NCBI GenBank assembly: GCA_014904845.1 | Contig: MU119419.1 | Coordinates: 32,248-96,247, forward strand | DNA: 64,000 nucleotides | Direction: 5' to 3' | DNA from: Acephala macrosclerotiorum | Taxonomy: Eukaryota; Ascomycota; Leotiomycetes; Helotiales; Mollisiaceae | In this document: one piece after another, positions 13,201 to 24,321 of the stretch | How the letters are laid out: every line of letters begins with the position of its first letter | Numbering within the stretch: position 1 is the first letter of the stretch | Notes under the pieces: model-generated | What the model was told of the DNA's origin: nothing | The model's database searches: none | What the model saw: only the letters and a program-made list of their open reading frames with translations | Made by a program: the position numbers and the translations under genes

Positions 13201-14727
13201 ACGATAAAATCTTCAGAGCCACGACTCATTGAGGCGTGGGGTAATCATGATCATGATACCGACCCTCTTAGACCTCGGCGTGAGCCTTCCTTGTCGAAAC
13301 CATTGCGAGCATCAAGACAAGAGCCTGCTGCCACAAGCAAGGAGAACAATTTCGAAGCCTTTTTCAAACCTGGCTGCGTGTTCACAGCCCTCTGGGCAGA
13401 CCCTTGCAGCCCCGATAATCCGAAAGAGGGCAGTGCATTTAAGAATAAGGTCTCCCGCATTCACCTACCAGTTGCGACTTACGGCAGAAAGGGGCATACC
13501 AAGAGTGGCGTAAATTCCAATCCACTTTGTGTTATCCATACCAGCGGCACACCGAAATCTCCTCCAGATCCTGGAGCAATTGACCAGAAATGGGGAAAGC
13601 TATTCGATCGCGAAGAAAGCTCCCCCAATCGATTTGGCCGATTCCTGCGAGGCATAGCGAATCACATAGTGAGTATCATAGGTGGACTTGTTCGCTAGAC
13701 AGTGACTAACAGAACTGAAGATCGACGGTTTCGAATCACCGAAGGGCGTTGTTGTGACACCGTCGAAATTGGCAAAGTTCTACGAAAAGCATCACAAAAT
13801 CAGTGAAGGCGGCCCTCCTAGTAAGTATAAGTTCATGCTTCCATCCAGCTGTCAAGCAAGAGTTTCAGGCCAAGAAGCTAATTTTTGAGAGCAGATAACT
13901 CCGAGCTGCTGCATGGGGCCTCCGTCACCTCGCACGCGCCTTATGGTTGCTGGATCGAAACCCCAGGACTCTTCGACCCTCGATTCTTCAACAAGTCTCC
14001 TCGTAAGGCGTTTCAAATAGATCCCATGCAGAGGATGGCCCTTTCTATAGCCCACGAGGCTCTTGAGATGTCCGGATACGTTCCCAACCGAACACGCTCG
14101 ACAAAGCTAGACCGCATCGGTACTTTCTATAGGCAGACTTCTGATGGTTTGCGAGAAATCAGCCCGGCACAAGAAGTCGATACATATTTCATCAGCGCCG
14201 GCATCAAAGCACTAGGCCCGGGACGTATCAACTACTATTTCGGGTCTCTTGGAAACCTGGGCACTGCTTACTCCTCGAATACATTGGGTCAGGAAGCCAA
14301 CCTAGCTCTGCTATTAGTGAGAGAGGCACAAAAGCTTCTGCTGCTCGAACTCGACAGACGAGAATCATCCAGTCAAGATGACATTAAATTCTCCATGGAT
14401 CTTGTTCAGTCGATGGGCTTCTTGCCTGTAGGCATCCACGCTATTGCTCAAAGACTGAAAGCAAAAGACAAGCCGCTTTCGACTTTTGCAAGAGGCTACA
14501 CCTGCACACCAAGACTCCGGGGACTAGGAACGTACACAACAGCCGTAGATCCGCCGGACCGCGCACTCGAAGGATTGAACCTAATTCATCTTCTATGCTA
14601 CTCCAGTCAGCACGTTCCTCCGGAAGTGGCGGCCCTTATATCGATCTCAGAGTCAGCAGACTTCCAGAAGCATGGCAGCGTCGAAGATCAAGCTGTGCAT
14701 GAAACACTTCGCAACAACCTCACGTGA
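7294..14727 (+). CDS. Giant mosaic protein: zinc fingers, degenerate kinase, C2H2 fingers, DUF7514, ketosynthase fragment, NLR-like tail
   Basis: Seven exons (7294-7600, 7654-10138, 10215-10384, 10444-13134, 13190-13668, 13721-13820, 13895-14727) join without any stop into 2,354 codons; every intron is a 52-76 nt GT-AG. Order: disordered N-terminus; zinc-binding region about residues 368-535 ([20 protein letters not shown]); an ankyrin-like scrap ([12 protein letters not shown], about 627); a kinase C-lobe about 860-1025 with [16 protein letters not shown] in place of DFG, GTRTYGAPEC and [18 protein letters not shown]2H2 fingers about 1440-1600 ([44 protein letters not shown]); DUF7514 about 2015-2077 ([24 protein letters not shown]); a PKS ketosynthase piece about 2094-2205; and a stretch resembling the end of a fungal NB-ARC/NLR ([14 protein letters not shown]). 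No obvious kinase P-loop or VAIK lysine is visible. The function is unknown, and I cannot exclude that more than one gene has been fused. Upstream exons may exist. Confidence 0.6.
12067..12180. repeat. 40-bp inverted repeat inside the mosaic coding sequence
   Basis: The left arm 12067-12106 and the right arm 12141-12180 are reverse complements with one mismatch, separated by 34 bp. Both arms are translated in frame: the left gives [12 protein letters not shown] and the right gives [12 protein letters not shown]. The first arm belongs to the conserved zinc-finger family sequence, so the second looks like a templated inverted copy. Confidence 0.85.
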
Positions 14728-16322
14728 GATGATGCAGTTCAGTCGCCCGGAGCGAGCACAATGCTCACACCTTCCAGCTGCGTATCCTCTATTGTGCCAC
14801 GAACTTCAAGACCACTAGTGGTTGGTATTTTACACAAGACCAAGCTTGCGTCCCGTTCCATCTGTGAACAAGAATACACCCAAGCTCACTCACCTTCTAC
14901 CTCGATGACATCACATCACGTGTGACCAGCTCCGTGCCACCACTAGTGGAGCCACTGAGGCACCTCTGATGATATTACATATATCACCTACTGTTAGAAT
15001 TTCGTTGAATCCGAAAGAAAAATATAAAATTAAGATGGTGGCGACTGTTGGAGTATTGAGGATTCGGTCAAGTGTTCACTTTAGCAAGCTTGCGTTCAGG
15101 GGCCAGGTTCTGGATTGCGTTTGCGACGTTTTTTACGTTGATGATTGATGGTTTATGCCATGTACTCAACTTACTTCAGTGTTTTTACTCTTTCTAAGTT
15201 CTGTTTACGCAATATAAACTTTGATTTAAGGCTGTGGTGTGCATTAACTTTTTTTTTCGGGCTTCTCTTTCGACGAATCTCAAGCAAGCTGTGCAGATAT
15301 TGGTAAGTGCTGTATCGAGATCCCATTCTTCGACGTTCTCCTAAGGTGTTAGCAATATATATGAGTTGCGAGAACATGATCGTGGAATTGTGGCTCCTGA
15401 GTTGGAGGAGCGACGTACAGTTTCAAGCGGCACATGATCGATCGAGATGGTTTCTGTATGATCGAGTGAAGTATCTAATCACCTCAGATCCGCCGCAGAC
15501 CTCCAATTTAGGCAAGATGGTAGCTAAAAGAATCTTCTTCTCTAGCCCAAGGAAAACGGTACCCTCATGGAGATGAAATCACGAGCACTTGATAGCGATT
15601 AGATAACAAAGACAAGAATAAAAGTGTTCTATTTTTATACAGCTTTGGGCCTAGAAAACATATAGCTGATATTGTTGCAATCAGAGCATCTGAAATACGA
15701 GGAACGTATAGCCTTTTCTAGGCTGCGCGTTTTCCCCCTTATAGGACCCCATTTGGACGTGCACTCGGACTAAGATCGAGTAGTATAAAGTCCGGATAAA
15801 TTGTGCGGAATCGCACGAGTTTTGAAGAGCTGAATCCGAGCTTTTTAGCAAATTTACAGGTGATTTGAATCTGGTCGAGCCTCCGTGGGGGATTTTGTGG
15901 GGGCCCCATGCGCAGCCTAGTCCCTTCTGTTAGAAGAAAGTTTGCTGCGATCGTCTCACTTGCGTTGAGCTCAAGTGGTATATTATGCACGAGAATGACT
16001 CGACTGTATATGTTTAAGTCTAACGATCTCTTAAACAAACACGCAAAAAACCACAAGAGTGCCTCAAATGGAAGAAAAGGTGCTCTTGAGCACCAAGCTT
16101 CCGGCCTTGGTTGAGTGCAATCCACCTGCTCCAACGAAGGAAGACTGAGTATCACTCTCAGGAGCTTCATGTCATCACAAACATCATGAATGCTGATAGA
16201 ACTCATCGGTATCATTGGTTGATCTCGTCCATCATGACCTTGGCGAATTCGACAAGGGGCCGGGGGCACGTTCGAAATTGGCCAAGGACAGAAATTGGAA
16301 CCCTTGAACTTGGGTCTGGTCA
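14728..16322. other. Non-coding stretch with paired CCACTAGTGG palindromes
   Basis: CCACTAGTGG palindromes occur at 14812-14821 (inside ACCACTAGTGGT) and 14940-14949, about 130 bp apart. This could mark a small element, but no target-site duplication is clear. From 15000 to 15740 the sequence is moderately AT-rich without a domain. On the minus strand, 15739-16323 holds a 194-codon open frame starting at ATG 16323, with no domain I recognise. It could be a hypothetical gene or chance. Confidence 0.35.
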
Positions 16323-16431
16323 TGAATCCCAATATTGGATATAGGTATCCCTTCGCTGTAGCTAATTACCTCTGCTGACTCGAACAAGTCGTGATGATTC
16401 AATTCAACGCGAATACCATTTCACAAAAAAT

Positions 16432-17467
16432 TTGTTGCAGAAGGCTATGGAAGTCAAATCATCCATCGAGTATACGATTGATGTTAAGATTTCCTGTCGA
16501 GAGATCTATTTGCCATTCGTTTTTGACCATCCCGATATTCGTGCTTCTGAGCAGCGATATATGGAGACGAATCGACCTACAGCGGCTTACCTCCCACATA
16601 ACGTCGAATACCTACGCACGAACAACGGCTACTCAACTCGAAGAGAAGTGTTCGAGACCTCGCTCAAGTCTTCTTGCCTTGTAGTAGCAGTCGGATTCTT
16701 CGTAGGGACCCCAATCTTGTTCCCCTTAAATCCGATGAGCGGGATTGTAGGACAGAAATACAATCCCACCCGCGTGTCCACCCCTGATGGAACAATTGGC
16801 ATGGGTGGATCACTATTTACCATCTAGCCACTCGAGGCACCAGGTGGCTACATGCTGCTCGCACTTACAATGGAGTGCTGGGACACTTTCGGCAATGGAC
16901 CAAGCTTTGAGCCCACGCGCCCATGGCCCTTCGAACCATTCGATATTGTGCATTACCACCAAGTCAATGTCTCAGAGTTGACCAACTGATGCTCGACTAC
17001 CGGCGCGGAAAGTACAAATTCAATATCCGTGACGGAACGTTCGATCTCTACTCCGTGCACGAGCGATTTGAGAAATCGCGGACAGATCCCAAGGTCATTG
17101 CTTTCCGTGAAGGACAGAAGAAAGGAGTAGAGCATAATCTTGCTCTTGAGAAAAAGCTTTATGGCGAATGGGTTGCTGAGCAAGAAGCCGAGAAAGCAAG
17201 AGAAGCGGAACGAGTAAAAGAAATGATAGAGTCTGAGCCGTCGATTGCAATTGATAGCCCGATTGATGCTAATGTTTGGAAAGTGTTGGTGGAAGCGGGA
17301 GATGTACTGAAGGAGGGACAGGTGGTGGCTATTCTTGAGGCAATGAAGATGGAGATTAATGTTTTGTGTACGGAGGATGCAGTGGGGGCTACGGTTGAGG
17401 CTTTGCGAATAAGCCGGGTACTGTTGTCAGTCCTGGTGCGTGGATTGTTGTTGCGAAGGTGAGTTAG
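16432..17467 (+). pseudogene. 5'-truncated urea carboxylase (urea amidolyase) remnant
   Basis: Urea carboxylase makes allophanate from urea, ATP and bicarbonate in urea use. The remnant covers only the C-terminal part. The KipI-like carboxyltransferase region is at about 16432-16960 (RYMETNRPTAAYLPHNVEYL, VVAVGFFVGTPILFPL, GQKYNPTRVSTPDGTIGMGG). The biotin carrier domain is at about 17240-17467, with an intact LEAMKMEIN biotinyl-lysine motif. Lesions: TAG at 16825-16827 where a Tyr codon is expected, a 1-nt frameshift near 16970, and another near 17408. Reading across the last shift restores the normal ending KPGTVVSPGAWIVVAKV with stop at 17465. The biotin-carboxylase and allophanate-hydrolase parts are absent upstream. 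It lies tail to tail with the RTA1 gene. Confidence 0.8.
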
Positions 17468-17544
17468 AGATTGGACTAGGTCATGGTTGGGTATGCGACA
17501 GAGTAGTATATTTTGGAAGATTAGACACCTATCGACAGCCAGCT

Positions 17545-18462
17545 TCAAGATCTAGACTTTTTGACCTTTCTCATCGGCGGAAACATGAACCCTGGGTGCG
17601 CAACTGTAAACGCAATCGAGGCTAACAGCACCATCGCTCCGTCCAACCCCAGAAACACAGGTTCATCTCTCATCCTAGGGTTCCCCCAGCCACCTGCCAT
17701 CTCCGGAATTCGGTATATGCACCGTATAAGGATGGTGACAAACGCAAAGCCGATGGCCCAACAGAAGATCCTGAATTGCAAAGGACTCCTCGTATGCGCA
17801 TCGTTGGACAATGTAGGTACCTCCAGGCTTGTGCCCAAAGACCCCTCCGTCTCCTTGTCTTCCGTTCTAGCTTTCCTCCTATGCAGAAAGAAGTCCAACA
17901 CCAGAGCTCCACACACAGACATTGTAACGCTCTGCAACGCGATGCCCGTGATAATCAACGCATCACCCGCCGTCAACAGCGCCGGGTTCGTGCTGTTTTT
18001 TGCACTCGCCGCCACGCCTCCTCCAATCGCCTGCACAATGATACTGGCCAAGTCAGATCCAATAAAGATCCATGGATACCATTTCGCCTTGAGTCGACTG
18101 TACTCTGGGCCACAATAGAGCACCATGTGCTTCAGCGTCAGATATATGCCCGCGGCAAGGAAACTAGGCGCTAGCACAAGACAGCAGATCTGCATCTCGA
18201 AGCCAGCATTAGACCATGGGTTTTGGTGCATGATAAGGCGTCCAATGTAGCCGGCCATTTCGCCAAAGATGCCCAACCCGACGGCGAGCATGAATGTCCA
18301 AGTACGTGTCCATGTTCCGATGATTAGTTGCGCGATGAGGAGGAGGCCGAAGAACGCTGCGAAGAAGGCATTCGCGCCCAGATTTGGGGAGTAGCCGTAG
18401 AGTGTGCCGCTGACGGGACAGTCTGGTGTCACGGAAGTACAGAATTCGTAGTAGTTCGGCAT
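17545..18462 (-). CDS. RTA1-family seven-helix membrane protein
   Basis: Single exon, 305 residues, a typical length for RTA1/Rsb1-like fungal proteins, which sit in the plasma membrane and are linked to resistance to toxic lipids and drugs (family knowledge). Seven hydrophobic segments are visible, from ANAFFAAFFGLLLIAQLIIG to the last one, AMVLLASIAFTVAHPG. Family landmarks include FGEMAGYIGRLI, QICCLVLAPSFLAAGIYL, FIGSDLASIIVQAIGGG, RCIYRIPEMAGGWGNP and AHPGFMFPP. The loop between helices 5 and 6 is charged and cytoplasmic-looking (HRRKARTEDKETEG). ATG 18462 gives the usual N-terminus with YGYSPNLGANAFF. The gene is complete. The substrate is not predictable. Confidence 0.92.
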   Translation of the reverse strand: MPNYYEFCTSVTPDCPVSGTLYGYSPNLGANAFFAAFFGLLLIAQLIIGTWTRTWTFMLAVGLGIFGEMAGYIGRLIMHQNPWSNAGFEMQICCLVLAPSFLAAGIYLTLKHMVLYCGPEYSRLKAKWYPWIFIGSDLASIIVQAIGGGVAASAKNSTNPALLTAGDALIITGIALQSVTMSVCGALVLDFFLHRRKARTEDKETEGSLGTSLEVPTLSNDAHTRSPLQFRIFCWAIGFAFVTILIRCIYRIPEMAGGWGNPRMRDEPVFLGLDGAMVLLASIAFTVAHPGFMFPPMRKVKKSRS

Positions 18463-20198
18463 GCTGAAGTTTGGAGGTTTGTGGTCGGGTGAAGCTTATC
18501 TGGATCGCCAATTCTTGGAGACAATGGCCTGCTGATTAGACGTTATATCCTAAGTGTAGAGTATTGAGAACGCCATAAATGGGGCGAATTCAGAAAAGGC
18601 GAAGGATATAGAGGAAGAGGAGGAGAGAGGAAATAAATATCGAGGACCTGAGGAAAGCTCCAGTACTGTCGTCGTATTCGTCATTCGAGTGTTTCGGCCC
18701 GTCGACCAGCCGTTCTCTTATCAGAATGGTGGCGTCGAACTGCACCTATCATTGACTCTGTGGGGGTGGAGGTTGCGGTAGCGCTGTGCCGTTTCCATCA
18801 GAGATTTTCCTCCACGAATGAGCATGGTCTGTGTACGAATATATGAACACTCCTAAGCTCGATTGGACCTCGCGAGCCGAGAGAAGATGCGAAAGAAAGA
18901 ACACAGGTAATCCCTTGCATTCTAAGCGAAAATGAATCTCAACTTCTCAAGACTAGAAATTAGTAACATGTGTTAAACGGAGGTGCTGTGAGTGATCAAT
19001 TTTCATTGATTGAAGCATTATTTTACAGTCCGAATGCCCCCTTTTATCATGTCCTGCCGATCATCATTTCCAGAGTGGGGCATCGACCCCTGACTTTCGA
19101 CAACATGAGAGAGAACCATTCATTTACTCGTCTATTTGCAGCGATCAGATCCAAAGTCGTGTAAAACGCGACTCTTAGATTGTCACGTTATCCCAACACA
19201 TTTAGAAGACGTACGCGATTTGAGAACACGGGATTTCAAGTATGATACAATTGCATATCTCAATTGCATATCTGCTCGAAAATGGGAGTGGGTGCGGACC
19301 TTTCTCAGGGCAGGAATTATGAAGCCGAATGTGAGCTTGTGAAGGAATCTGTTTCGACACTCTCACCCTTTTCAGAGGCAGGCCGCTTGCAACGTAAGCG
19401 AATGAATAAGGGGTAGCGAAGGACCAACTGTTTGAAGGCGGAACGTTGGAAGAGTTTGAGAGTGGCGTGTTTGAAAGAGCCAAGACCGCCGAACTACCTG
19501 CTCGACACACAGTTGGAGAAAGATCCATATGGACCACGCATTTCTATGCCATTTGTGGAGGAATTGTATGAAACGATGAGAGGGAAGGCCATTGGGAGTT
19601 ATAATAAGATGGTGGTAAGCTGTTCCGATTTATATCATATTTTGAAAGTTGGGACTAAAGTCTGGTCGTTCCTTGGGTTGTCGGAGCGGAAGTGCCAATT
19701 TGAGCGGAGCACAGCGGAACTTTTTATTCACGATCCTATTACGATGGGGAACATTGAAGGAATAGAAAATAGGCTCTGGATCAATTAGGTGGAGTTTGAA
19801 GTTCCCGAGAGACCCTTTGCTCTTTGCGGATGTGATTATTGTGTTGATGATATGGTCACGTGAACATCGTTCCCTTTTCTTAATTCCCTATTCTTTCTTT
19901 TTGTGCTATTCAACATGCAAATTTGTGCGCAAAATCACCCGTTACAACTCGAATGTCTCAATTCTTTCAATTTGATTAGCAGTTATCCTTAACGCCGTCG
20001 ATTCCTAGCGTGATTTGTACCAGACGAAGGTGTGGGCAGACCGTGGCGCATTGCTCCGCCTCGGTGTGAGCTGCGGAATGTCTTGAATGTCAGAGGCACC
20101 CTGTGACATGCCATACTTCATGCCATACTTCAAGTGTAAATGGCATATATTTCAAGGGGTCTTCGGGTCATTAAGCCTTGAAGTTTGGAAGTTGAAAG
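18463..20198. other. Intergenic region with an unassigned frame
   Basis: Positions 18580-18640 are purine-rich. A 118-codon frame at 19432-19788 (contains DPYGPRISMPFVEELYETM), and another in a different frame over the same stretch (DQLFEGGTLEEFESG), look protein-like. Neither has a recognised domain, so this may be a decayed gene. Nothing else is visible. Confidence 0.35.
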
Positions 20199-21723
20199 AT
20201 GTGTTCAGCTTCGTCCATACCTGGAGCTTTTCCTACTGATGATGAGCGCTGGTGGGATGCAGCTCCTCTAGGATTCTTCGAGAGTCCAGATCCTCCGAAT
20301 GATTCATCGAGCGATTTCCAGAAGTATGATGCAACTTTGTGGGAGAATGCTTCCACTGTTGTCGACCATGTCCCTGGATGTAGTGGTTCTTCCCAAGACG
20401 AAAACATTATCGTTGCGGTCATGGGAGTCACAGGTTCCGGGAAGAGCACGTTCGTCAAGTTGGTGTCTGGTCGGGATGATGTTATCGTCGGAGATAGCCT
20501 TCAATCTGGTTTATCTATGGCCCAAACCTCCTCTCGAAATTCCCTCTTCTAACAATTTTCAGAAACAAGTGAAGTTCGCGCCTACGAGTTCTTCCACAAA
20601 GACACAAGCTTCATTTTGGTAGATACCCCCGGTTTCGACGATACGAAAAGCAACGACAACCAGATCACACAAATGATCCTGGACTGGCTGAGAAGCTCTT
20701 TGTTAGAAGGCACTCAACTCAATGGTGTCATTTACCTGCATAGAATCAGCGATCCACGGATGGGTGGGACAGCGCTCAGGAATAACCGCATGTTCCGCAA
20801 GCTCTGTGGAGAAAATGCGTTCAAAAATGTCATTCTAGCAACCACGTTCTGGGAAGGCGTCCCTGCCCACATTGGTGCACAGCGCGAGAAAGAGCTTTGC
20901 GAGAACCGAGACTTCTGGGGCGGAATGCTCGAGAAAGGAGCTCGAATAGCCAGGTTACAGAATAATAGACAGTCAGGACTAGAGCTCCTCGAGAAGATTT
21001 CTGCAAATGCGAAATTCACGCTGGGTGCACAGGACGAGATGGTGAAAGAAGGGAAAACTGCAAGCGAGACCGAAGCGTTGAGAGCAGAGGTAGAAGAGCT
21101 AGAACGTGTTCAGCGAGAGTTAGAGGCTAGAAAGGAAGCTGCGAGATTGCAGATGGAGATCGAGCAAGAACGTGCCCGAGTTGAGCTGGAGATGAAATTA
21201 CGGAAAGAGCGTGAGAGGTTGAGACAGCAGAGGGAAGCGGAAAGAGTAGCCGAGGAGCGAAGAGAGGCCAGGGCGAAAAGGGAAGCACAGATATTGTATG
21301 AGAAACAACTCGAGGAAATAAGATTGGAACGAGTGAGACAGGAAGAGAAGATGCGAGCACAAAAGGCTGAGATAGAGAGGAAGGAAAGACTGGAGAGGCA
21401 AATGCAGGAAATCAGGGAGAGGGCAGCTGCACTCGAAATAGCGAGGCGAAGGAAGGAGTACCAAGATAACTATGTTTGTATCGGGGTGCAGCCGCAGTGG
21501 GTTTGCGACAAATGCAAAGGGAAAGTGAAAAGGTATGCGAAATACTATCGTAAGTCTGTCATTCGTGTCTTGAAGGGAGGTGCGTATACTGACATTAGAC
21601 ACAGATTGCTGCTTTTGCGATTCGGACAGATACTTTCATTGCGGGGCTTGTGGCAATGATTGCGGGCAACCAACCCATCGATACATGACGGAGAGGGATT
21701 CCGACGATTGTATCTTGATGTAA
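20199..21723 (+). CDS. GTPase/coiled-coil protein 1 with zinc-ribbon-like tail and CaaX box
   Basis: Exons 20199-20508, 20563-21549 and 21605-21723 (introns of 54 and 55 nt) give 471 residues. An N-terminal P-loop GTPase domain has G1 GVTGSGKST (about residues 76-84), G3 DTPGFDDT (about 123-130), the family signature IYLHRISDPRMGGTALRN, and LATTFW where G4 (NKxD) normally lies. A very long Arg/Glu-rich helix follows (about 290-420), likely an ER/K single helix or coiled coil. The C-terminus carries a cysteine cluster (CDKCKGKVKRY, CCFCDSDRYFHCGACGNDC) that could bind zinc, and the last four residues are CILM, a farnesylation-type CaaX box visible only after the second intron is removed. Two paralogs lie directly downstream; the gene is tail to tail with the next, 109 bp apart. 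Role unknown; membrane anchoring is inference. Confidence 0.85.
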
Positions 21724-21832
21724 CGTCTTGTACCGGAAGTATGTTTGGTCGAGCATCGAACATTTGAGTCCTAGCCACCTTTCAATTTCATTTTCGCCGC
21801 ATGTAGTTGCAATTTCGCAGCTGTTGACTGAA

Positions 21833-23539
21833 CTACATAATGGTACAGTCTACAAACGAATTAGAACCATCAACTGATAGAAGAATCATTTTGGGGTCGA
21901 GATTTAACACAGAGCCGTTGTTCATGTGGAGGAGAGACCATCTCGTGGAAAATTAAATTGAAGATGAACATACCATATCCCTGATATCGTCGTCTTCGTT
22001 CCCGTTCCCGTTCCCGATCCTCATATTCCTGCCGCCTATGTCTCTCTTTTCTCAGTTTATACTGCAAAACACTTCTTTCCTCCTCCCACGTTCTCTTCAT
22101 TTCTGACATCATACGTTCGATCCTTTGCATATCCGACTCGGTCCTACTTATTTGACTTCTCTTCAATTCCAACAGCTCCGCTTGGTGCCGTTTCTCTCCT
22201 TCCTTCAATGCATTGTTCAAATCCCGCACGTACGCCTCGAAGTTCTCGGTCTGCGACTGCCGCTCTTGTTCGAGTTGTTGCGTCGTCTTCTGATTCTTCT
22301 CGAATGATTCGGCGAGAGCTCGATACTCCTTATCCTTCTCCTGGGCAAGTTGTTTGACGGTGATATTCAGCTTCTGCCAATCTTGAAGTCGCTGCTTCTC
22401 TTTTGCTTCCGCGGCATCTTTCTCTTTCTTCAACGCTTGAAGCAGCGCGTCGTCTTTCTCCTGCTTCGCGACCTCCATGCTCTCTTGGTAGTCTGCAAGG
22501 TCCCGCTCAAACCGTTTACGTGCCTCCAGGAGCTCTTTTTGGATATATTGGCCAGCTGAAGTCTCGTCTAAGGTCTTATTGTCGTCGACAAGCTGGACTT
22601 GGATGTCAAGGACAACGTTGGATTCCCGATTGACGAGTCGGTCGATGATGGCGCGAGCAGAGTCTTTGGTCCCATCGTGTTTAACTATTTCACTTCCGCG
22701 CTCTGTCATGCTTCCCCAAAACTCGGGCTTGCGGAGTTCTTGCTCTCTCTGCCGTCCGGTTTCCTTCCCAGACTCGGTAGAATCTAAGGTAGACCACATT
22801 GTGGTTGCCAAGACTACGCTCGATAGGCCACGGTCACCGCAAAGTCTCTGAAACATGTAGAGATTTTTCAATGCCGACCCGCCCATCCTTGGATCTGTGA
22901 TGCGATGCAAATATATGATTCCAGCAAGTTTGACTTTATTCGAATACACTGTGGCGAGAAAGAAAGCGATATCTTTCAAAACGTCCGTGTCCGATCGATT
23001 TGTATCATCAAAGCCTGGCGTGTCAATGAGATAAATTGTTCGATTTCCGTCGTACTGAAGGCTGTAAATTCCCACTTGAGTTGTACCTGTTTTTCATGAG
23101 CTAGTTGACTGGAATCATAGGTCTGACGTACATGATGTCAAGGTATGACCAATTTCGACGGCCTGGTCTGCCAGCAATGCGATGAATGAGCTCTTTCCCG
23201 ATCCTGTCACGCCCATTATAGCAATGACCATATCTTCGCTTCTGCCCAAGCATTAGCAAGAGAACCACTCAAAAGACATGATCGTCAGACTCACGATAAA
23301 GAGGACGCATCTCTTGTACCCAGAGCAGACTCAGTCGAAGCTCTACGAAGATTTGCATTGATTTCGCTGGATGATGGATTCTCCCGTGGATACTCTTCCT
23401 CCTTTGTGGGCTCAGCCGAAAGTGAGAGTGAGGCTGGTTCTTCCGAATATATGGAATTTGAGTGTTGCTCTATCAGGGCAGGTTCTGATATAACACCCTG
23501 ATCCACGGGATGGAATGTCGATCTTCTTGAAGAGGTCAT
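21833..23539 (-). CDS. GTPase/coiled-coil protein 2 with CaaX box
   Basis: Minus-strand exons 23539-23295, 23241-23132, 23086-21974 and 21849-21833 (introns 53, 45 and 124 nt) give 494 residues. The N-terminal 80 residues are Ser/Glu-rich and disordered. The GTPase domain has G1 GVTGSGKSS, G3 DTPGFDDT and the shared IYLHRITDPRMGGSALKN block, with LATTMW at the G4 place. A long coiled coil follows (KRFERDLADYQESMEVAKQE and onward), then an arginine run. Without the last splice the frame runs on to a stop at 21870. Splicing out 21850-21973 (GTATGT donor, TTGTAG acceptor) instead gives an ending YQGYDCTIM, so the protein ends in a CaaX box like its two paralogs; I prefer that model. It is divergent from paralog 3. 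Confidence 0.82.
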
Positions 23540-23546
23540 GTTTAGC

Positions 23547-23900
23547 TCATCTCGCGGAGGCTCGAAGTTGGAAAAGCAGAATGAAGATTCCGATGAGAAT
23601 GAACCACTGTAAAAAACTTGCTAAAATTGGAGACGGGAAATGCTCGCGAAGTGCGACCATGCGGCTTCCTGAGAAAAGATGGCACGTTATGATCACCACC
23701 GGCCGCACCCGCCGAGCACCATCAGCTGTCAATTCATTCCATAATAGAAACAGCCATAACCCCATCCCATACCAGAATGAACCTCGGTGAGGTCTATTAA
23801 TACTACGTATTGTGATGCATGTGCGTGCACCCCGCCATGTTCCACCTGCACGATGGACGAAAGAGGATATGAGGCTTAGAGCCGCACCCAAACAAATCAA
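23547..23900 (-). CDS. Possible small multi-span membrane protein
   Basis: An open frame of 117 codons on the minus strand lies upstream of GTPase gene 2. It contains three hydrophobic segments (ICLGAALSLISSFV, GMGLWLFLLWNEL, FLQWFILIGIFILLF). Upstream sequence (to about 24030) can be joined through a weak intron to give more hydrophobic sequence, but no clean start was found. No family is recognised. It overlaps the probable promoter space between two divergent GTPase genes, so it may be chance. Confidence 0.25.
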   Translation of the reverse strand: MICLGAALSLISSFVHRAGGTWRGARTCITIRSINRPHRGSFWYGMGLWLFLLWNELTADGARRVRPVVIITCHLFSGSRMVALREHFPSPILASFLQWFILIGIFILLFQLRASAR

Positions 23901-24321
23901 CGTGATCGCGCCTCCAATATTCGGAATGCATCGACGGCTCGTTCCGCAGCATCAACCCACCTTAAAGAGACCGAATAGCACCATCAGCACGCAATTTGAA
24001 CATGAGATCTTAGCGGCGATCTTTCTGGCATTGTGCGGTAGGCTATTTTGATATTAGGAGCTCCCGTTCATTCGTGCCAAACTCAGACACAAACACGCAT
24101 CATGGCGTTTGAGCTGAACAAAAACATAGCCCATCGGGGAACCAAACAATGAGTCGAGATTAACGTATGATAAGTGGTGCTGGCAGCACGCAGCGCTGCT
24201 TGGGTCTATCTCGATTGTCAGTTGGATACTCGAGGATATTTTGGAGCGGAAAGTGCTAATTTTCTACGTTTGGACTTAACCATCGCCCCTACGCAACTGA
24301 TTTTTCATACCTCATTTCCAG

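Noticed and set aside
15739..16323. 194-codon minus-strand frame as a confident gene
   Set aside because: No domain, compositional bias or neighbour support; left as a low-confidence mention only.
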